Positions 28,677 through 38,772 are shown, counted from the stretch's first letter. The stretch: DNA of 64,000 nt from Bacteroidales bacterium (GCA_016934395.1 JAFGSZ010000001.1:1-64000); one strand, 5' to 3'. Numbers and translations: made by a program. Notes: generated by a model from the letters alone, not told the origin.

Positions 28677-29492
28677 CTATTGATTCCCTAAAATTAAGGG
28701 CAATCCGTCTTTTCCGCTACCAACAACTACTACCTTGGTATTTTGTGATTGCGAAAGTTGAAGAGTGGCATCTATTCCTCGCTGTTGCAAAATTTTATCA
28801 GTTAAGCTGGTATTTATAATCCGGTTATAATTGGCAATACCTTTGGCTTCAATCTCTTTACGTTCTGCTTCCAGTTCTTCTTTTTGCAGCCTATATTTCA
28901 TAGCTTCCGCTATTTGCCTTTGCTCCTCTTTATTATCAATAGCCATACGAATTTGTTCAGGCAATTTTATTGACCGGATTAAAAGAGTTTTTAACAACAC
29001 ATTGTTTTCCTTAAGGTTTTCTTCGGTTTCCTTAATAATGGCAGCTTCAACTTCAGCTCTTTTGGTAGAATAAATTTCTTCAGCTTCATAGCTGCCGAAA
29101 ATTTTTCTGGCAGCTGATCGGAGTTCGGGAATTACTAATCGTTGTGTATAGTCTACAGAAAAATTCTCGTACAAATCTCCAATATTTTCTCTTACAGGAA
29201 CAAACCGCAATGTAACATCAATATTTATGGATAATCCCCTTTTATCGAGTACATCCATAGGTTCTTCAACTATTTGTTCCCGCATATCATATATAATCAT
29301 GCTGTTCCAGGGAGCAATGGTATGAAGCCCCGGAGTATAAATTCTTTCTTTATCCAGACCCTTTGACAAAGGTTTAAATAAAATACCTGCTTCGGTAGGT
29401 TCCAAAATCTTAAACATTCTGCTACCGAATATTACTAATAGGATAATTAAAATTACTGCGATAATTAATATAGAAGTGAGTTGTTTTTTCAT
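28677..29492 (-). CDS. Prohibitin/SPFH family membrane protein
   Basis: The start is set at MKKQLTSILI (271 residues). The longer ORF-track start at 29537 lies upstream of the predicted promoter. One N-terminal membrane anchor (about 5-26) is followed by an SPFH/band-7 domain (about 30-200: EPTEAGILFKPLSKGLDKE, RVYTPGLH-like segment, DVTLRFVPV). A long charged helix follows (KEELEAERKEIEAKGIANYN). Prohibitin-like proteins form ring-shaped scaffolds in the membrane, often around FtsH-type proteases. The C-terminus ends with a small hydrophobic segment. A palindrome in the promoter spacer suggests dedicated regulation. Confidence 0.9.
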   Translation of the reverse strand: MKKQLTSILIIAVILIILLVIFGSRMFKILEPTEAGILFKPLSKGLDKERIYTPGLHTIAPWNSMIIYDMREQIVEEPMDVLDKRGLSINIDVTLRFVPVRENIGDLYENFSVDYTQRLVIPELRSAARKIFGSYEAEEIYSTKRAEVEAAIIKETEENLKENNVLLKTLLIRSIKLPEQIRMAIDNKEEQRQIAEAMKYRLQKEELEAERKEIEAKGIANYNRIINTSLTDKILQQRGIDATLQLSQSQNTKVVVVGSGKDGLPLILGNQ

Positions 29493-29526
29493 ATTATTCA
29501 ATTTAAATGGATTACGTTTCCAACGA

Positions 29527-29556
29527 CAAAAATACATTAATTGTGATTATCACAAA
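29527..29556 (-). promoter_or_regulatory. Promoter with embedded palindromic operator (prohibitin-family gene)
   Basis: Read on the minus strand, TTTG (29553-29556), an 18-base spacer and TATTTTTG (29527-29534) match the Bacteroidota promoter. The perfect palindrome TTGTGATTATCACAA (29541-29555) fills most of the spacer. Transcription would start near 29521, about 30 bases before the chosen ATG. Confidence 0.65.
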
Positions 29557-29945
29557 AAATTGATCTTGAAATTCAGAAAAAATTTGTGAATATGTTTAAT
29601 TGCGGCACATTAAAATAATCAATAGATTTGGATCCATAGTTGCTGGTGTTTGTGGTTGTAAAATTAAGATTAAATCATATTTGTTAACCAAAAATTAGAG
29701 GCCGTTTATATTCAGTAAAATTTAATAGATGTGAAAATGGGGCACGCTATATAGTTTTCTTTGTCTATATAATAATTTGTAGTGTTGAACAAATACCATC
29801 AATAATAAGTTTATATATTTTATTTTTTCTTTTTAAAGTAAAATTGTACAAGCAAAATATTCAGATTAATATAAAAAATTGCTAAATTATTATTAGATTA
29901 TAAATTACAACAGACCGGATATAATTTTAAAATTTTAAAAAATAT
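29557..29945. other. AT-rich divergent intergenic region
   Basis: About 390 bases between the prohibitin-family gene and the SirB1-like gene. I see no ORF, no strong hairpin and no full TTTG/TAnnTTTG promoter in it. Confidence 0.5.
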
Positions 29946-30821
29946 ATGACTGATAAGGAAATTAAGGCGCTTATTTCATTGCTGGATGATACCGATACAG
30001 AAGTTGTGAATATGGTATCAGAAAATCTTTTGCAGAAAGGGGTGTCAGTCATACCTGAACTCGAAAAAGCCTGGGAAACTACTTTAAATGAAGTATTACA
30101 GGGCCGTTTGGAAAATGTTATACAAAATATTCAATTCAACAGAACCAAAGCTAACCTGGGGCAATGGGTTCAATCAGGGCATGATTATATTCTAGAAGGG
30201 GCTTTTTATTTAGCACAGTTTCAGTTTCCTGAAATTGAATTTAACAGAATTGATGAGGAAATTGAGAATATCAGAAAAGATGTATGGCTGGAGATTAATA
30301 ATAACCTGACTGCACTGGAAAAAGTTAAAATTTTAAATTATGTAATTTTTGACCTTCATAAATATTCAAGAAATACCTCAAATTTTTATTCACCACAAAA
30401 TTCATACATTAACCAGGTTATAGAAACAAAAAAGGGAAATCCGATTTCATTGGCCATAATATATCTTTCAATAGCGCATAAGCTTGATTTACCAATTTAT
30501 GGTGTAAATCTGCCTAAAAATTTTATACTTGCCTATAAAGATGAATTTCGGCAATACGATTCCAAGGACGAAACAGAGGATATTTTATTTTACATTAATC
30601 CTTATAACAAAGGAGTAGTATTAGGAAAAAGAGAGATTGACTACTTTCTTACACAACAAAACATGGAACATGATCAGTCTTATTATGTACCCTGTTCCAA
30701 TGCAGAAATTTTAATACGGTTAATAAATAATTTAATTCTTGCATACGAAAAAGTTGGATTTCAGGATAAAATCCAACGGTTGAACGACCTGATTAAAGTA
30801 GTGCAAAAAATAATTATTTAG
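29946..30821 (+). CDS. SirB1/transglutaminase-like protein
   Basis: This 291-residue cytoplasmic protein begins with a HEAT-like helical stretch (about 1-60). The SirB1-type transglutaminase-like core follows at about 95-210, with the conserved [33 protein letters not shown] helical C-terminus closes the chain. The position of the Cys nucleophile of true transglutaminases is occupied by the GNPISLA segment, so catalysis is doubtful. It converges with rny, overlapping by 8 bases at the 3' ends. Confidence 0.82.
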   Translation: MTDKEIKALISLLDDTDTEVVNMVSENLLQKGVSVIPELEKAWETTLNEVLQGRLENVIQNIQFNRTKANLGQWVQSGHDYILEGAFYLAQFQFPEIEFNRIDEEIENIRKDVWLEINNNLTALEKVKILNYVIFDLHKYSRNTSNFYSPQNSYINQVIETKKGNPISLAIIYLSIAHKLDLPIYGVNLPKNFILAYKDEFRQYDSKDETEDILFYINPYNKGVVLGKREIDYFLTQQNMEHDQSYYVPCSNAEILIRLINNLILAYEKVGFQDKIQRLNDLIKVVQKIII

Positions 30822-32382
30822 CGTAGCTTACGGCCCTTGTTTCTCTGATCACAGTAATTTTCACCTGACCCGGATACGTCATTTCATCCTGAATTTTTTT
30901 AGCAATGTCTGCAGACAATTGATCGGCCTCATTATCGGTTACCCTGTCACTACCCACAATAACCCGGAGTTCCCTGCCAGCCTGAATAGCATATGTTTTC
31001 ATTACACCCGGATAGGTTAATGCCAAATTTTCCAGATCTTTAAGTCTTTTTATATATGATTCCACAACTTCACGACGGGCGCCCGGACGTGCTCCTGAGA
31101 TGGCATCGCAAACCTGTACAATCGGAGAAATAAGGCTGGTCATTTCAATTTCATCATGGTGTGCACCAATAGCATTACAGATTTCCGGTTTTTCTTTATA
31201 TTTTTCAGCCAACTGCATACCATAAATTGCATGTGGCAATTCCGGCTCATCATCAGGTACTTTTCCAATATCGTGCAACAATCCTGCACGTTTGGCCAGT
31301 TTCTGGTTTAATCCAAGTTCAGATGCCATAATAGCGCTCAGGTTGGCTACTTCACGTGAATGCTGGAGCAGATTTTGTCCGTAAGAAGACCTGTACTTCA
31401 TTTTACCTACCAGCCTGATCAACTCAGGGTGAAGACCATGTATACCAAGATCAATTGTGGTACGTTTACCGATTTCAACAATTTCTTCCTCAATTTGCTT
31501 TTGGGTTTTTTTCACAACTTCTTCGATCCGTGCAGGGTGGATTCTTCCATCAGTAACCAGTTGGTGAAGTGCAAGCCGGGCGATCTCTCTTCTAACAGGG
31601 TCAAAGGCTGATAAAATAATAGCTTCGGGAGTATCATCCACAATTATTTCTACACCGGTAGCTGCTTCAAGGGCACGAATATTCCGACCTTCACGGCCAA
31701 TAATTCTCCCTTTAATCTCATCGCTTTCGATGTTAAAAACGGTAACGGAATTTTCAATGGCCACTTCGGTAGATACCCTTTGAATGGTTTCAATTACTAC
31801 TTTTTTCGCTTCCCGGGTGGCTGTCATTTTAGCCTCGTCCATAATTTCGTTGATGTAAGACATAGCCTGGGTTTTGGCTTCTTCCTTCAACGATTCCATC
31901 ATTTGCTCTTTAGCTTCTTCGGCAGATAACCCGGAAATGGTTTCCAACTGTTCCACCTGCTGCTTGTGCATTTTATCAAGTTCTTCACTTCTCTTGTCAA
32001 CTAGCGCCAGCTGATGATTTAAATTTTCTTTGATTACATCAAGTTCTGACTTTGCACGCTGATTTTCTTCAATTTTTTGAGAAAGAATTGTTTCTCGTTG
32101 TTTGAACCGGGATTCTGCAGCCGATAATTTATTATTTCTTTCGTTAATATATTTTTCATGCTCACTTTTTAGTTGCAGAAATTTTTCTTTGGCTTGTAAA
32201 ATTTTATCTTTCTTTATTACTTCTGCTTCTGCCTGAGCATCTTTTATTGTATTCTGTATCCGCTTTCTAAAAATAAGCTGAAAAAGCAGATAGGAAAGAA
32301 ATCCTCCAATCACAAAAGACACAGCTCCTATGGAAATTCCTTTTACTATTGCTGGTACCTCAAGTACTATTGATGTTATCAT
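30814..32382 (-). CDS. rny: Ribonuclease Y
   Basis: RNase Y is a membrane-anchored endoribonuclease that starts mRNA decay. The start is placed at [15 protein letters not shown] (522 residues). The extra 22 codons in the ORF track cross the hairpin that ends the upstream RNA. Domains in order are an N-terminal transmembrane helix (about 12-32), a long coiled coil (about 35-200), a KH domain ([22 protein letters not shown]), and an HD domain with [12 protein letters not shown] and [17 protein letters not shown], ending in the conserved [14 protein letters not shown]. It follows the zapB-like/zapA/6S group on the same strand. Confidence 0.95.
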   Translation of the reverse strand: MITSIVLEVPAIVKGISIGAVSFVIGGFLSYLLFQLIFRKRIQNTIKDAQAEAEVIKKDKILQAKEKFLQLKSEHEKYINERNNKLSAAESRFKQRETILSQKIEENQRAKSELDVIKENLNHQLALVDKRSEELDKMHKQQVEQLETISGLSAEEAKEQMMESLKEEAKTQAMSYINEIMDEAKMTATREAKKVVIETIQRVSTEVAIENSVTVFNIESDEIKGRIIGREGRNIRALEAATGVEIIVDDTPEAIILSAFDPVRREIARLALHQLVTDGRIHPARIEEVVKKTQKQIEEEIVEIGKRTTIDLGIHGLHPELIRLVGKMKYRSSYGQNLLQHSREVANLSAIMASELGLNQKLAKRAGLLHDIGKVPDDEPELPHAIYGMQLAEKYKEKPEICNAIGAHHDEIEMTSLISPIVQVCDAISGARPGARREVVESYIKRLKDLENLALTYPGVMKTYAIQAGRELRVIVGSDRVTDNEADQLSADIAKKIQDEMTYPGQVKITVIRETRAVSYAK

Positions 32383-32442
32383 CTTTGATTTTGATATTAA
32401 ATTAAACAAAAAACCCGCATATTTCTTCAATTTTTGATAAAA

Positions 32443-32640
32443 CCCCATTATGACATGGGTGGAGCCGCCAATTTATTTTAAGTTTCCAATGTCCCGATAA
32501 ATCGGAATTCCGCCGAAGCGGTAATATGGCCTGCTTTAGATAAACGTGAGCTAAGCTCCAATTTGATTAATGTTGAGTTTCACAAAATTTATTGAAGAAA
32601 CTATGCGGGCAATGATAAATACATATTTTAAAGAACGTAT
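32443..32640 (-). ncRNA. ssrS: Probable 6S RNA
   Basis: This 200-base gap between zapA and rny has no ORF and a GC content above its surroundings. On the minus strand it contains ordered hairpins: AGTTTC/GAAACT, GAGC-TTA-GCTC, a CCGC-TTCG-GCGG tetraloop stem and CCGA-TTTA-TCGG. TGGAGC also pairs long-range with GCTCCA. It closes with the hairpin CCCAT/ATGGG followed by TTTT. The position next to zapA is the classical location of ssrS, and 6S RNA mimics open promoter DNA to bind RNA polymerase. The exact ends and the central bubble were not modelled. The assignment rests on synteny and structure, not on a covariance search. Confidence 0.65.
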
Positions 32641-32641
32641 A

Positions 32642-32932
32642 TTACTCCTCTTTTAGATATTCACTAAGCTCTTCACTAATTTCCTTTACATTTTCAAGTA
32701 AAGGCGACAAGTCATGATTTTCCTCACATTCCATCAACCTTGTAACAAATTGCATGGCTGCCATTGCTAAAAAATCCTGCGAATCCTTGTCGGTGTATCG
32801 TTGTTTGTATTGAAGAACCTTTTCATTTATAAGTTTTGCAGCTTTTCTTATTTTTTCCTCATCCCTGCGTTCAATCTTTAATGGATAATATCTATCTGCA
32901 ACCTGCACTTTTATTGATAGTTTATCGTCCAT
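32642..32932 (-). CDS. zapA: Cell division protein ZapA
   Basis: This 96-residue ZapA cross-links FtsZ filaments at the division site. The N-terminal domain reads LSIKVQVADRYYPLKIERRDEEKIRKAAKLIN, followed by the coiled-coil dimerisation helix (DSQDFLAMAAMQFVTRLMECEE). It lies 14 bases after the coiled-coil protein gene and just before the 6S-like RNA. Confidence 0.92.
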   Translation of the reverse strand: MDDKLSIKVQVADRYYPLKIERRDEEKIRKAAKLINEKVLQYKQRYTDKDSQDFLAMAAMQFVTRLMECEENHDLSPLLENVKEISEELSEYLKEE

Positions 32933-32946
32933 TTTTTATTATTATG

Positions 32947-33240
32947 TTAATTATTTAAAAGAGCAATACATTTGTCAATTTCCCGCACTATTTTATTAAT
33001 CTTAATCTTTGCATCATGTTTACTCTCATCTCCTGATGCAATCGCTTTGCCCAATTTTAAGTTGTTATATTTTAACTCCAGGTCGTTAGTTTTTTGTTCA
33101 AGACTGTTTACTTTTTCAACAAGTTGAAGGTTCTGTTTGTTCAGTACCCGGTTTTTTTCTTTTTCGGTTTCGTAAAGCATTATGATGGATTTTATCTTGC
33201 TCCTCAGCTCACTTGCAATTTCATTATAATTATTTTCCAT
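32947..33240 (-). CDS. Small coiled-coil protein, ZapB-like by position
   Basis: This 97-residue protein is almost entirely one heptad-repeat coiled coil (about 15-65: RVLNKQNLQLVEKVNSLEQK), with a short helical C-terminus (INKIVREIDKCIALLNN). It is found immediately upstream of zapA in Bacteroidota and probably works with it at the division ring. I infer this from position and from the ZapA-ZapB partnership in Proteobacteria; sequence alone does not prove it. Confidence 0.8.
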   Translation of the reverse strand: MENNYNEIASELRSKIKSIIMLYETEKEKNRVLNKQNLQLVEKVNSLEQKTNDLELKYNNLKLGKAIASGDESKHDAKIKINKIVREIDKCIALLNN

Positions 33241-33377
33241 CTTTTACTTTCTATACCTTAATGCAAATATAATTACAAAAATATAAAATTCAGCTTTTTT
33301 GATTTTAATTAAAAAAATTAAAATTAGTTTTACATACCTGAAAAAACAATTTTTTAATTTTCAACTTTTATAAATAT

Positions 33378-35108
33378 ATGCATTTTTTCCGACATTTTCC
33401 TTACATCTTTTTGATAATTATCCAATTTAAAACTGCAGCTCAAACTGAACGTTTCGATTCAGTATTTCGTTCTCCACTCGACATACCTGTTTTTTTATCG
33501 GGTAATTACGGAGAGTTGAGAAGTACTCATTTTCATGCCGGTTTGGATATTAAAACACAGGGAGAAGTCGGTAAAAATTTATATGCTGTGGCAGACGGTT
33601 ATATTTCCCGGATAAAAATTCAAAGCGGAGGATATGGTAAAGCAATATATATAAATCATCCAAATGGATATACTACAGTGTATGGGCACATGAATGGTTA
33701 CTCACCGGAATTAACTGAATATATTAAAAGTCAGCAATACAAGCGCAGAAAGTTTGAAATTGATTTATACCTTACTCCCGACCGGTTTAAGGTTAACAAA
33801 GGTGATATTATTGGTATTTCAGGAAACACAGGCCGTTCAGGAGGTCCTCATTTACACTATGAGATAAGAGAAACTAAAAGTCAGGTTCCGGTGAACGCAC
33901 TTTCAATGGGTTTTAATGTTACTGATAACATAAGTCCGATTATATACAAACTGGCTATCTATCCCGAAAATGAAAACAGTTTAATTAATGGAAGAAATAC
34001 CAAATTATTGCTCGCCGTAAATAAAATAAGTAATCTTTATAATGTAAATACTAACGGTATTACCTTGTCGGGTAAAATTGGTTTTGGCATTGAGGCTTAT
34101 GATTATCTTAATGGATCAACCAACAGATGTGGCATTTACAAAATAAAACTTGAGGTTGATGATACACTTATATATGCGCATTGTATTGATAAAATTCCAT
34201 TTGCAAAAGCCAGATACGTGAGAAGTCATATAGATTTTGAGGAAAAAATGAGAAATAACACAAACATTCAAAAGTTATTTATCGATCCAAATAATAAATT
34301 AAACATCTATCAGGATGTGAAAAACCGGGGTATTGTTGATTTTTGTGATGACACTATTCATTCGGTGAAAATCTCAATGAGTGATGCTTATGATAATCAG
34401 GCTTTTCTTCAATTTAATGTAGCTTCAACAACCAAACAATCATCTGTACTTTTTTCAGAGGTTGATTCAGGCTATATCAAAACATTTTATTATGATCGTC
34501 CTAATGTATTTGAAGATAATGAAATAAAGATTAGCATGCCTGCTGATGCGCTGTATAAAAATTTAAATTTTAAGTATGCACGGCAATCCGGCAAAGAAAA
34601 TTATTATTCAGATGTGCACTATATTCATAATCCCAATACACCTGTGCATAAATATTATGAGCTGGCAATTCAAACTAAAAATCTTTCTGAGATCAATAGG
34701 GATAAAGCACTGATTGTCGCCATTGATGATGACAATAAAATTTCATCTGTTGGTGGAGAATGGGAAGAAGGTTTTGTCTACACAAGGCTTAGAGATTTTG
34801 GGAAATTTGCAGTTACCATGGATACCCTGCCTCCAAAAATAATCTCTAACGGTTTTATTGAAAATAAAAAATATCTGAGTAATCAAACACTCAATTTTAT
34901 TATCACAGATGACCTGGCAGGAATTCATTTTTATAATGGATATATTGATGGCGAGTGGGCATTGTTTGAATTTGATGCAAAAACCAATATGTTAAGCTAT
35001 ACAATAGACAGCACCCGGCTTCAACCTAATATGTATCATCAATTGAAAATAATTGTTGAAGATTATAAAGCGAATATTGGTGAATTTGATGCAAAATTTT
35101 ATTATTAA
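33378..35108 (+). CDS. M23 family metallopeptidase (LytM domain)
   Basis: This 576-residue protein has a signal peptide ending near KTAAQ. A LytM/M23 domain follows immediately (about 40-175). The zinc ligands are visible: STHFHAGLDIKT (His and Asp), then YGHMNGY, and GRSGGPHLHYEIR with the HxH motif. The substrate class is peptidoglycan cross-bridges or stem peptides. The following 400 residues are beta-rich and resemble several Ig-like domains, and are likely to position the enzyme at the cell surface or in the periplasm. The full metal set suggests an active enzyme, not a degenerate activator. anmK follows after 51 bases. Confidence 0.9.
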   Translation: MHFFRHFPYIFLIIIQFKTAAQTERFDSVFRSPLDIPVFLSGNYGELRSTHFHAGLDIKTQGEVGKNLYAVADGYISRIKIQSGGYGKAIYINHPNGYTTVYGHMNGYSPELTEYIKSQQYKRRKFEIDLYLTPDRFKVNKGDIIGISGNTGRSGGPHLHYEIRETKSQVPVNALSMGFNVTDNISPIIYKLAIYPENENSLINGRNTKLLLAVNKISNLYNVNTNGITLSGKIGFGIEAYDYLNGSTNRCGIYKIKLEVDDTLIYAHCIDKIPFAKARYVRSHIDFEEKMRNNTNIQKLFIDPNNKLNIYQDVKNRGIVDFCDDTIHSVKISMSDAYDNQAFLQFNVASTTKQSSVLFSEVDSGYIKTFYYDRPNVFEDNEIKISMPADALYKNLNFKYARQSGKENYYSDVHYIHNPNTPVHKYYELAIQTKNLSEINRDKALIVAIDDDNKISSVGGEWEEGFVYTRLRDFGKFAVTMDTLPPKIISNGFIENKKYLSNQTLNFIITDDLAGIHFYNGYIDGEWALFEFDAKTNMLSYTIDSTRLQPNMYHQLKIIVEDYKANIGEFDAKFYY

Positions 35109-35159
35109 GTTTAGGTGCCTATTTTTCCTCAAACTATTTTAAGAAAATTACCGGGCTAA

Positions 35160-36239
35160 ATGAATAGCAAAATCACAAAATCAGAATTTAGGGTTATGGG
35201 TATCATGTCTGGCACAAGCCTTGATGGGATTGACCTTGCCATTTGTACTTTTAGACATCAGAATAAGAAGTGGAATTTTACGATTGAAAAAGCTATTACA
35301 CTGGAATATTCAGATAATTGGAAGAACAAATTATCCGGCGCATCTAATTTAAATTCTTTAGAACTGCTAAAATTACACAACGAATATGGAGAGTATATTG
35401 GCCAATCGGTCAAAACATTTATAGCTGAGACCGGCCTTATTCCGGAATTAATCGCGTCGCATGGTCATACCATATTTCATCAGCCATCCAAAGGAATTAC
35501 TTTTCAACTTGGACATGGAGCAGCTATAGCAGCAACATGTGGAAGAACTACTATTTCAGATTTCAGATCTTTCGACGTAGCGCTTGGCGGCCAGGGGGCA
35601 CCGCTAGTCCCTGTTGGTGATAAATTATTATTTCAGAACTACCAATTTTGTTTAAACCTGGGAGGTTTTGCTAATATTTCATTTGATAAAAACAATAACA
35701 GAGTAGCCTTCGATATTTGTCCGGTGAATATTGTACTCAACCATTTGGTAAAACCCCTGAAACTTTCCTTTGATACTGAAGGGAAACTGGCACGAAACGG
35801 ATCAGTTAATGGAAATCTGCTGGAAAAACTAAACACATTAACATATTACTCTAAAACAGGACCAAAATCCCTGGGAAGAGAATGGCTGGTAAAAGATTTT
35901 TTACCTGTGTTGGATCAATTTGAAATTCCTGTTAAAGATAAGCTGAGAACTGTAACTGAACATATCGCTGATCAGATAAATAAATCAACAAGCCATGAAA
36001 ACATGGGTAATATTTTAATAACCGGCGGAGGAGTTTTTAATACATTTCTTGTTGAAACAATACGAATAAAAAATAAACATAATTTAATTCAACCAGATAA
36101 ATTACTGATTAACTATAAAGAAGCCCTAATATTTGCTTTTATTGGATTACTGAGATATCTTGGACAACCTAATGTTTACGCGTCTGTTACCGGCGCCGGC
36201 AAAGATTCCGTTTCGGGAATAATCTTTGAATATATTTGA
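35160..36239 (+). CDS. anmK: Anhydro-N-acetylmuramic acid kinase
   Basis: AnmK phosphorylates and opens 1,6-anhydro-MurNAc released by cell-wall turnover, giving MurNAc-6-phosphate. The 359-residue protein shows the family start VMGIMSGTSLDGIDLAI, the GHTIFHQP and LGHGAAIAA motifs, catalytic Asp region TISDFRSFDVALGGQGAPLVP, and the ATP-binding ITGGGVFNTFL. It lies 51 bases behind an M23 peptidase gene, fitting a peptidoglycan-recycling pair. A strong hairpin follows at 36257-36288. Confidence 0.95.
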   Translation: MNSKITKSEFRVMGIMSGTSLDGIDLAICTFRHQNKKWNFTIEKAITLEYSDNWKNKLSGASNLNSLELLKLHNEYGEYIGQSVKTFIAETGLIPELIASHGHTIFHQPSKGITFQLGHGAAIAATCGRTTISDFRSFDVALGGQGAPLVPVGDKLLFQNYQFCLNLGGFANISFDKNNNRVAFDICPVNIVLNHLVKPLKLSFDTEGKLARNGSVNGNLLEKLNTLTYYSKTGPKSLGREWLVKDFLPVLDQFEIPVKDKLRTVTEHIADQINKSTSHENMGNILITGGGVFNTFLVETIRIKNKHNLIQPDKLLINYKEALIFAFIGLLRYLGQPNVYASVTGAGKDSVSGIIFEYI

Positions 36240-36256
36240 TACAGCCCTATAAAAAT

Positions 36257-36288
36257 AAATGGTGAGATTCATCTGAATCTCACCATTT
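36257..36288 (+). terminator. Hairpin after anmK
   Basis: AAATGGTGAGATTC pairs perfectly with GAATCTCACCATTT (14 bp, ATCT loop), 17 bases after the anmK stop. The following sequence is AAACCC, not a T run, so termination efficiency is uncertain. Confidence 0.7.
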
Positions 36289-36624
36289 AAACCCTAACTA
36301 CAAATAGACAATCTAAACTAATTATTAACTAAACCTGCTAACTACTAACTAACCTATTTTTTTAACGTTTAATGTTAGAAATTGTTCTATTTTATTTAAT
36401 ATTTTTTTAAATTTTTTACATTACTAATTTAATAAATAATAAGCAATAACATATCATAAGAAATTATTTTTATTAACATTTTTTGATCAAATTATAGTAT
36501 ATCAACAATTTTCTTGTAAAAATGTTTCACCTTACACAATTTTCCTGAATAATTGACCATCATAATTCAACATTTCCAGGCAAAAAATATTTTTTATGTT
36601 ATTTTTACCGGCAAATTTTTTAAT
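36289..36624. other. AT-rich intergenic region before the C69 peptidase gene
   Basis: The left part (36292-36355) is rich in the word AACTA/ACTAACT (for example CTAACTACTAACTAACC) and reads as low-complexity sequence. The rest is very AT-rich. I see no RNA gene or full promoter in it. Confidence 0.45.
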
Positions 36625-38301
36625 ATGATGAAAAAATATCTCATTCTTTTGATTATCCTTTTTTCTAAAAGTATCCTGATTTATCCCTGTACAAACTTTC
36701 TGATCTCCAGAGGAGCTTCAACAGATAGTTCTACAATGATTACATATGCAGCTGATTCACATGTACTCTATGGAGAACTATATTTCAGACCCGCTCAGGA
36801 TTATCCTGAAAATACGCTGCTGGATATATATGAATGGGATACGGGCAAATACCTTGGAAAAATAAAACAAGCCAGACATACATACTCGGTTGTTGGAAAT
36901 ATAAACGAACACCAGGTGGCAATAGGTGAAACTACCTATGGAGGCAAAACCGAATTACAGGATACCACCGGAATAATTGACTATGGCAGCCTGATGTACA
37001 TTACCCTGCAACGTGCCAGAACAGCGCGTGAAGCCATTCAGGTAATTAATGATTTGCTTTCGGAATACGGGTATTACAGTAGTGGAGAATCCTTTTCAAT
37101 TTCCGACCCTGAAGAAGTATGGATTATGGAAATTATCGGAAAGGGCACAAAATTAGAACCTGTGGGAAAAGGGAAAAATAAGAAAATTGTAAATGTTAAT
37201 AAGGGAGCTGTTTGGGTAGCACGGCGAATTCCTGATGGATATATCAGTGGACACGCCAACCAGGCCAGAATAACTACCTTTCCGCAAGATGATCCGGAGA
37301 ACTGCTTATATGCTTCTGATGTAATTTCATTTGCAAAAGAAATGGGATACTACAAAGGTGAAGATAAGGATTTTAGTTTTGCTGACACTTATGCCCCACT
37401 CGATTTTGGTGCGGCACGATTTTGTGAAGCAAGGGTATGGAGCGGGTTTCGAAAAGTAAATAAAAATATGGATCAGTATCTGGATTACGCTAAAGGTGAA
37501 AACCTGGAAAACCGTATGCCGCTTTGGGTAAAACCAGATAAAAAATTATCTGTAAGAGATGTAATGGGACTCATGCGTGATTATTTTCAGGGTACTGAAC
37601 TGGATATGACGCAGGATTTTGGTGCAGGACCTTATGAATGTATAGTACGTTGGCGTCCGTTAACCTGGGAGGTGGATGGAAAAACGTTTTTTAATGAGCG
37701 TGCAATTTCCACACAACAAACCGGCTTTTCATTTGTCGCGCAATCCAGGTTAGGGTTGCCAGATCCTATTGGCGGAATATTATGGTTTGGCGCAGACGAT
37801 ACATACAGTACTGTTTATACGCCTATGTATTGCGGAATGCAAAATATTCCCAGATCATTTGCTGTGGGAACAGGATCTATGATGGAGTTTGATTCTGATG
37901 CTGCATTCTGGGTTTTTAATCAGGTTTCAAACTTTGCATATACCCGGTATAGCCTAATGATCCCGGAAATACAATCGAAACAAAGCCAACTCGAAAAAAA
38001 CTTTATTCAAACCATTCCGGCTATAGATCAAACCGCTCTTGAATTATATAAAAACGATAAAAACCAGGCATTAAATTTTATTACCAGCTATTCTGTTAGT
38101 GCAGGTGAATATACGGTTACGGAATGGAAAAAACTTTACCGCCATTTATTTACACGCTATATGGACGGTAACGTAAAAGAAAAGGTTGATGGTGAGCAAA
38201 ATCCCAAATATACTCAACCCGGATATAGTGAAACATGGTATCGAAAATTGATCGATGAAACAGGAGATAAATTCTTATATCATGGCGAAGAATCTCATTA
38301 A
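36625..38301 (+). CDS. C69 family dipeptidase
   Basis: The start is placed at ATGATGAAAAAATATC (558 residues); the TTG used by the ORF track adds 24 codons with no coding character. A signal peptide of about 21 residues ends directly before Cys22 (IYPCTNFLISRGAS). Peptidase family C69 (PepD-like) enzymes are N-terminal nucleophile hydrolases whose catalytic Cys becomes the first residue. Here cleavage by signal peptidase would expose it. Family segments include VVGNINEHQVAIGETTYGG, GESFSISDPEEVWIMEIIG and FGAGPYECIVRWRP. It is expected to cleave dipeptides in the periplasm. It is monocistronic. Confidence 0.9.
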   Translation: MMKKYLILLIILFSKSILIYPCTNFLISRGASTDSSTMITYAADSHVLYGELYFRPAQDYPENTLLDIYEWDTGKYLGKIKQARHTYSVVGNINEHQVAIGETTYGGKTELQDTTGIIDYGSLMYITLQRARTAREAIQVINDLLSEYGYYSSGESFSISDPEEVWIMEIIGKGTKLEPVGKGKNKKIVNVNKGAVWVARRIPDGYISGHANQARITTFPQDDPENCLYASDVISFAKEMGYYKGEDKDFSFADTYAPLDFGAARFCEARVWSGFRKVNKNMDQYLDYAKGENLENRMPLWVKPDKKLSVRDVMGLMRDYFQGTELDMTQDFGAGPYECIVRWRPLTWEVDGKTFFNERAISTQQTGFSFVAQSRLGLPDPIGGILWFGADDTYSTVYTPMYCGMQNIPRSFAVGTGSMMEFDSDAAFWVFNQVSNFAYTRYSLMIPEIQSKQSQLEKNFIQTIPAIDQTALELYKNDKNQALNFITSYSVSAGEYTVTEWKKLYRHLFTRYMDGNVKEKVDGEQNPKYTQPGYSETWYRKLIDETGDKFLYHGEESH

Positions 38302-38412
38302 ATAATATAATCCTTTCAAATAATTAAGTTTTTTATTATTTCATCTCAAAAAATATTCGTAATATTGCGACCTGAAAAATTTCTGGTTATACTTAAATAA
38401 ATACTTATAAGA

Positions 38413-38760
38413 ATGAATTTAATGAAAGTTGTTGAAAGTGAATTTTCGGTAGAAAAAAATCTACCTAAATTTTCAGCGGGAGATACAATAACAGTACACT
38501 ATAAAATCAAAGAAGGTAATAAAGAAAGAATCCAGCAGTTCAGAGGCGTTGTATTGCAACGCCGTGGTACCGGTATTAATGAAACCTTTACTGTTCGTAA
38601 AATGTCGGGGAATATCGGAGTTGAAAGAATTTTTCCGATTGTATCGCCTTTTATCGAACAAATAGACATAAACAAATATGGCAGGGTAAGAAGATCAAGA
38701 ATATTCTACCTGCGCGAATTAACCGGAAAAAAAGCCAGAATTCAGGAAAAAAGATTTTAA
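38413..38760 (+). CDS. rplS: 50S ribosomal protein L19
   Basis: L19 has 115 residues, the usual length. Conserved segments are [53 protein letters not shown], and the C-terminal [16 protein letters not shown]. It is located alone between the C69 peptidase gene and a convergent AsmA-like gene. A bidirectional terminator sits 12 bases after its stop. Confidence 0.97.
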   Translation: MNLMKVVESEFSVEKNLPKFSAGDTITVHYKIKEGNKERIQQFRGVVLQRRGTGINETFTVRKMSGNIGVERIFPIVSPFIEQIDINKYGRVRRSRIFYLRELTGKKARIQEKRF

Positions 38761-38772
38761 CACCATCAGATA

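Noticed and set aside
36289-36360. ACTAACT-rich stretch as a functional repeat
   Set aside because: Copies are irregular and embedded in AT-rich sequence; this is probably low complexity.
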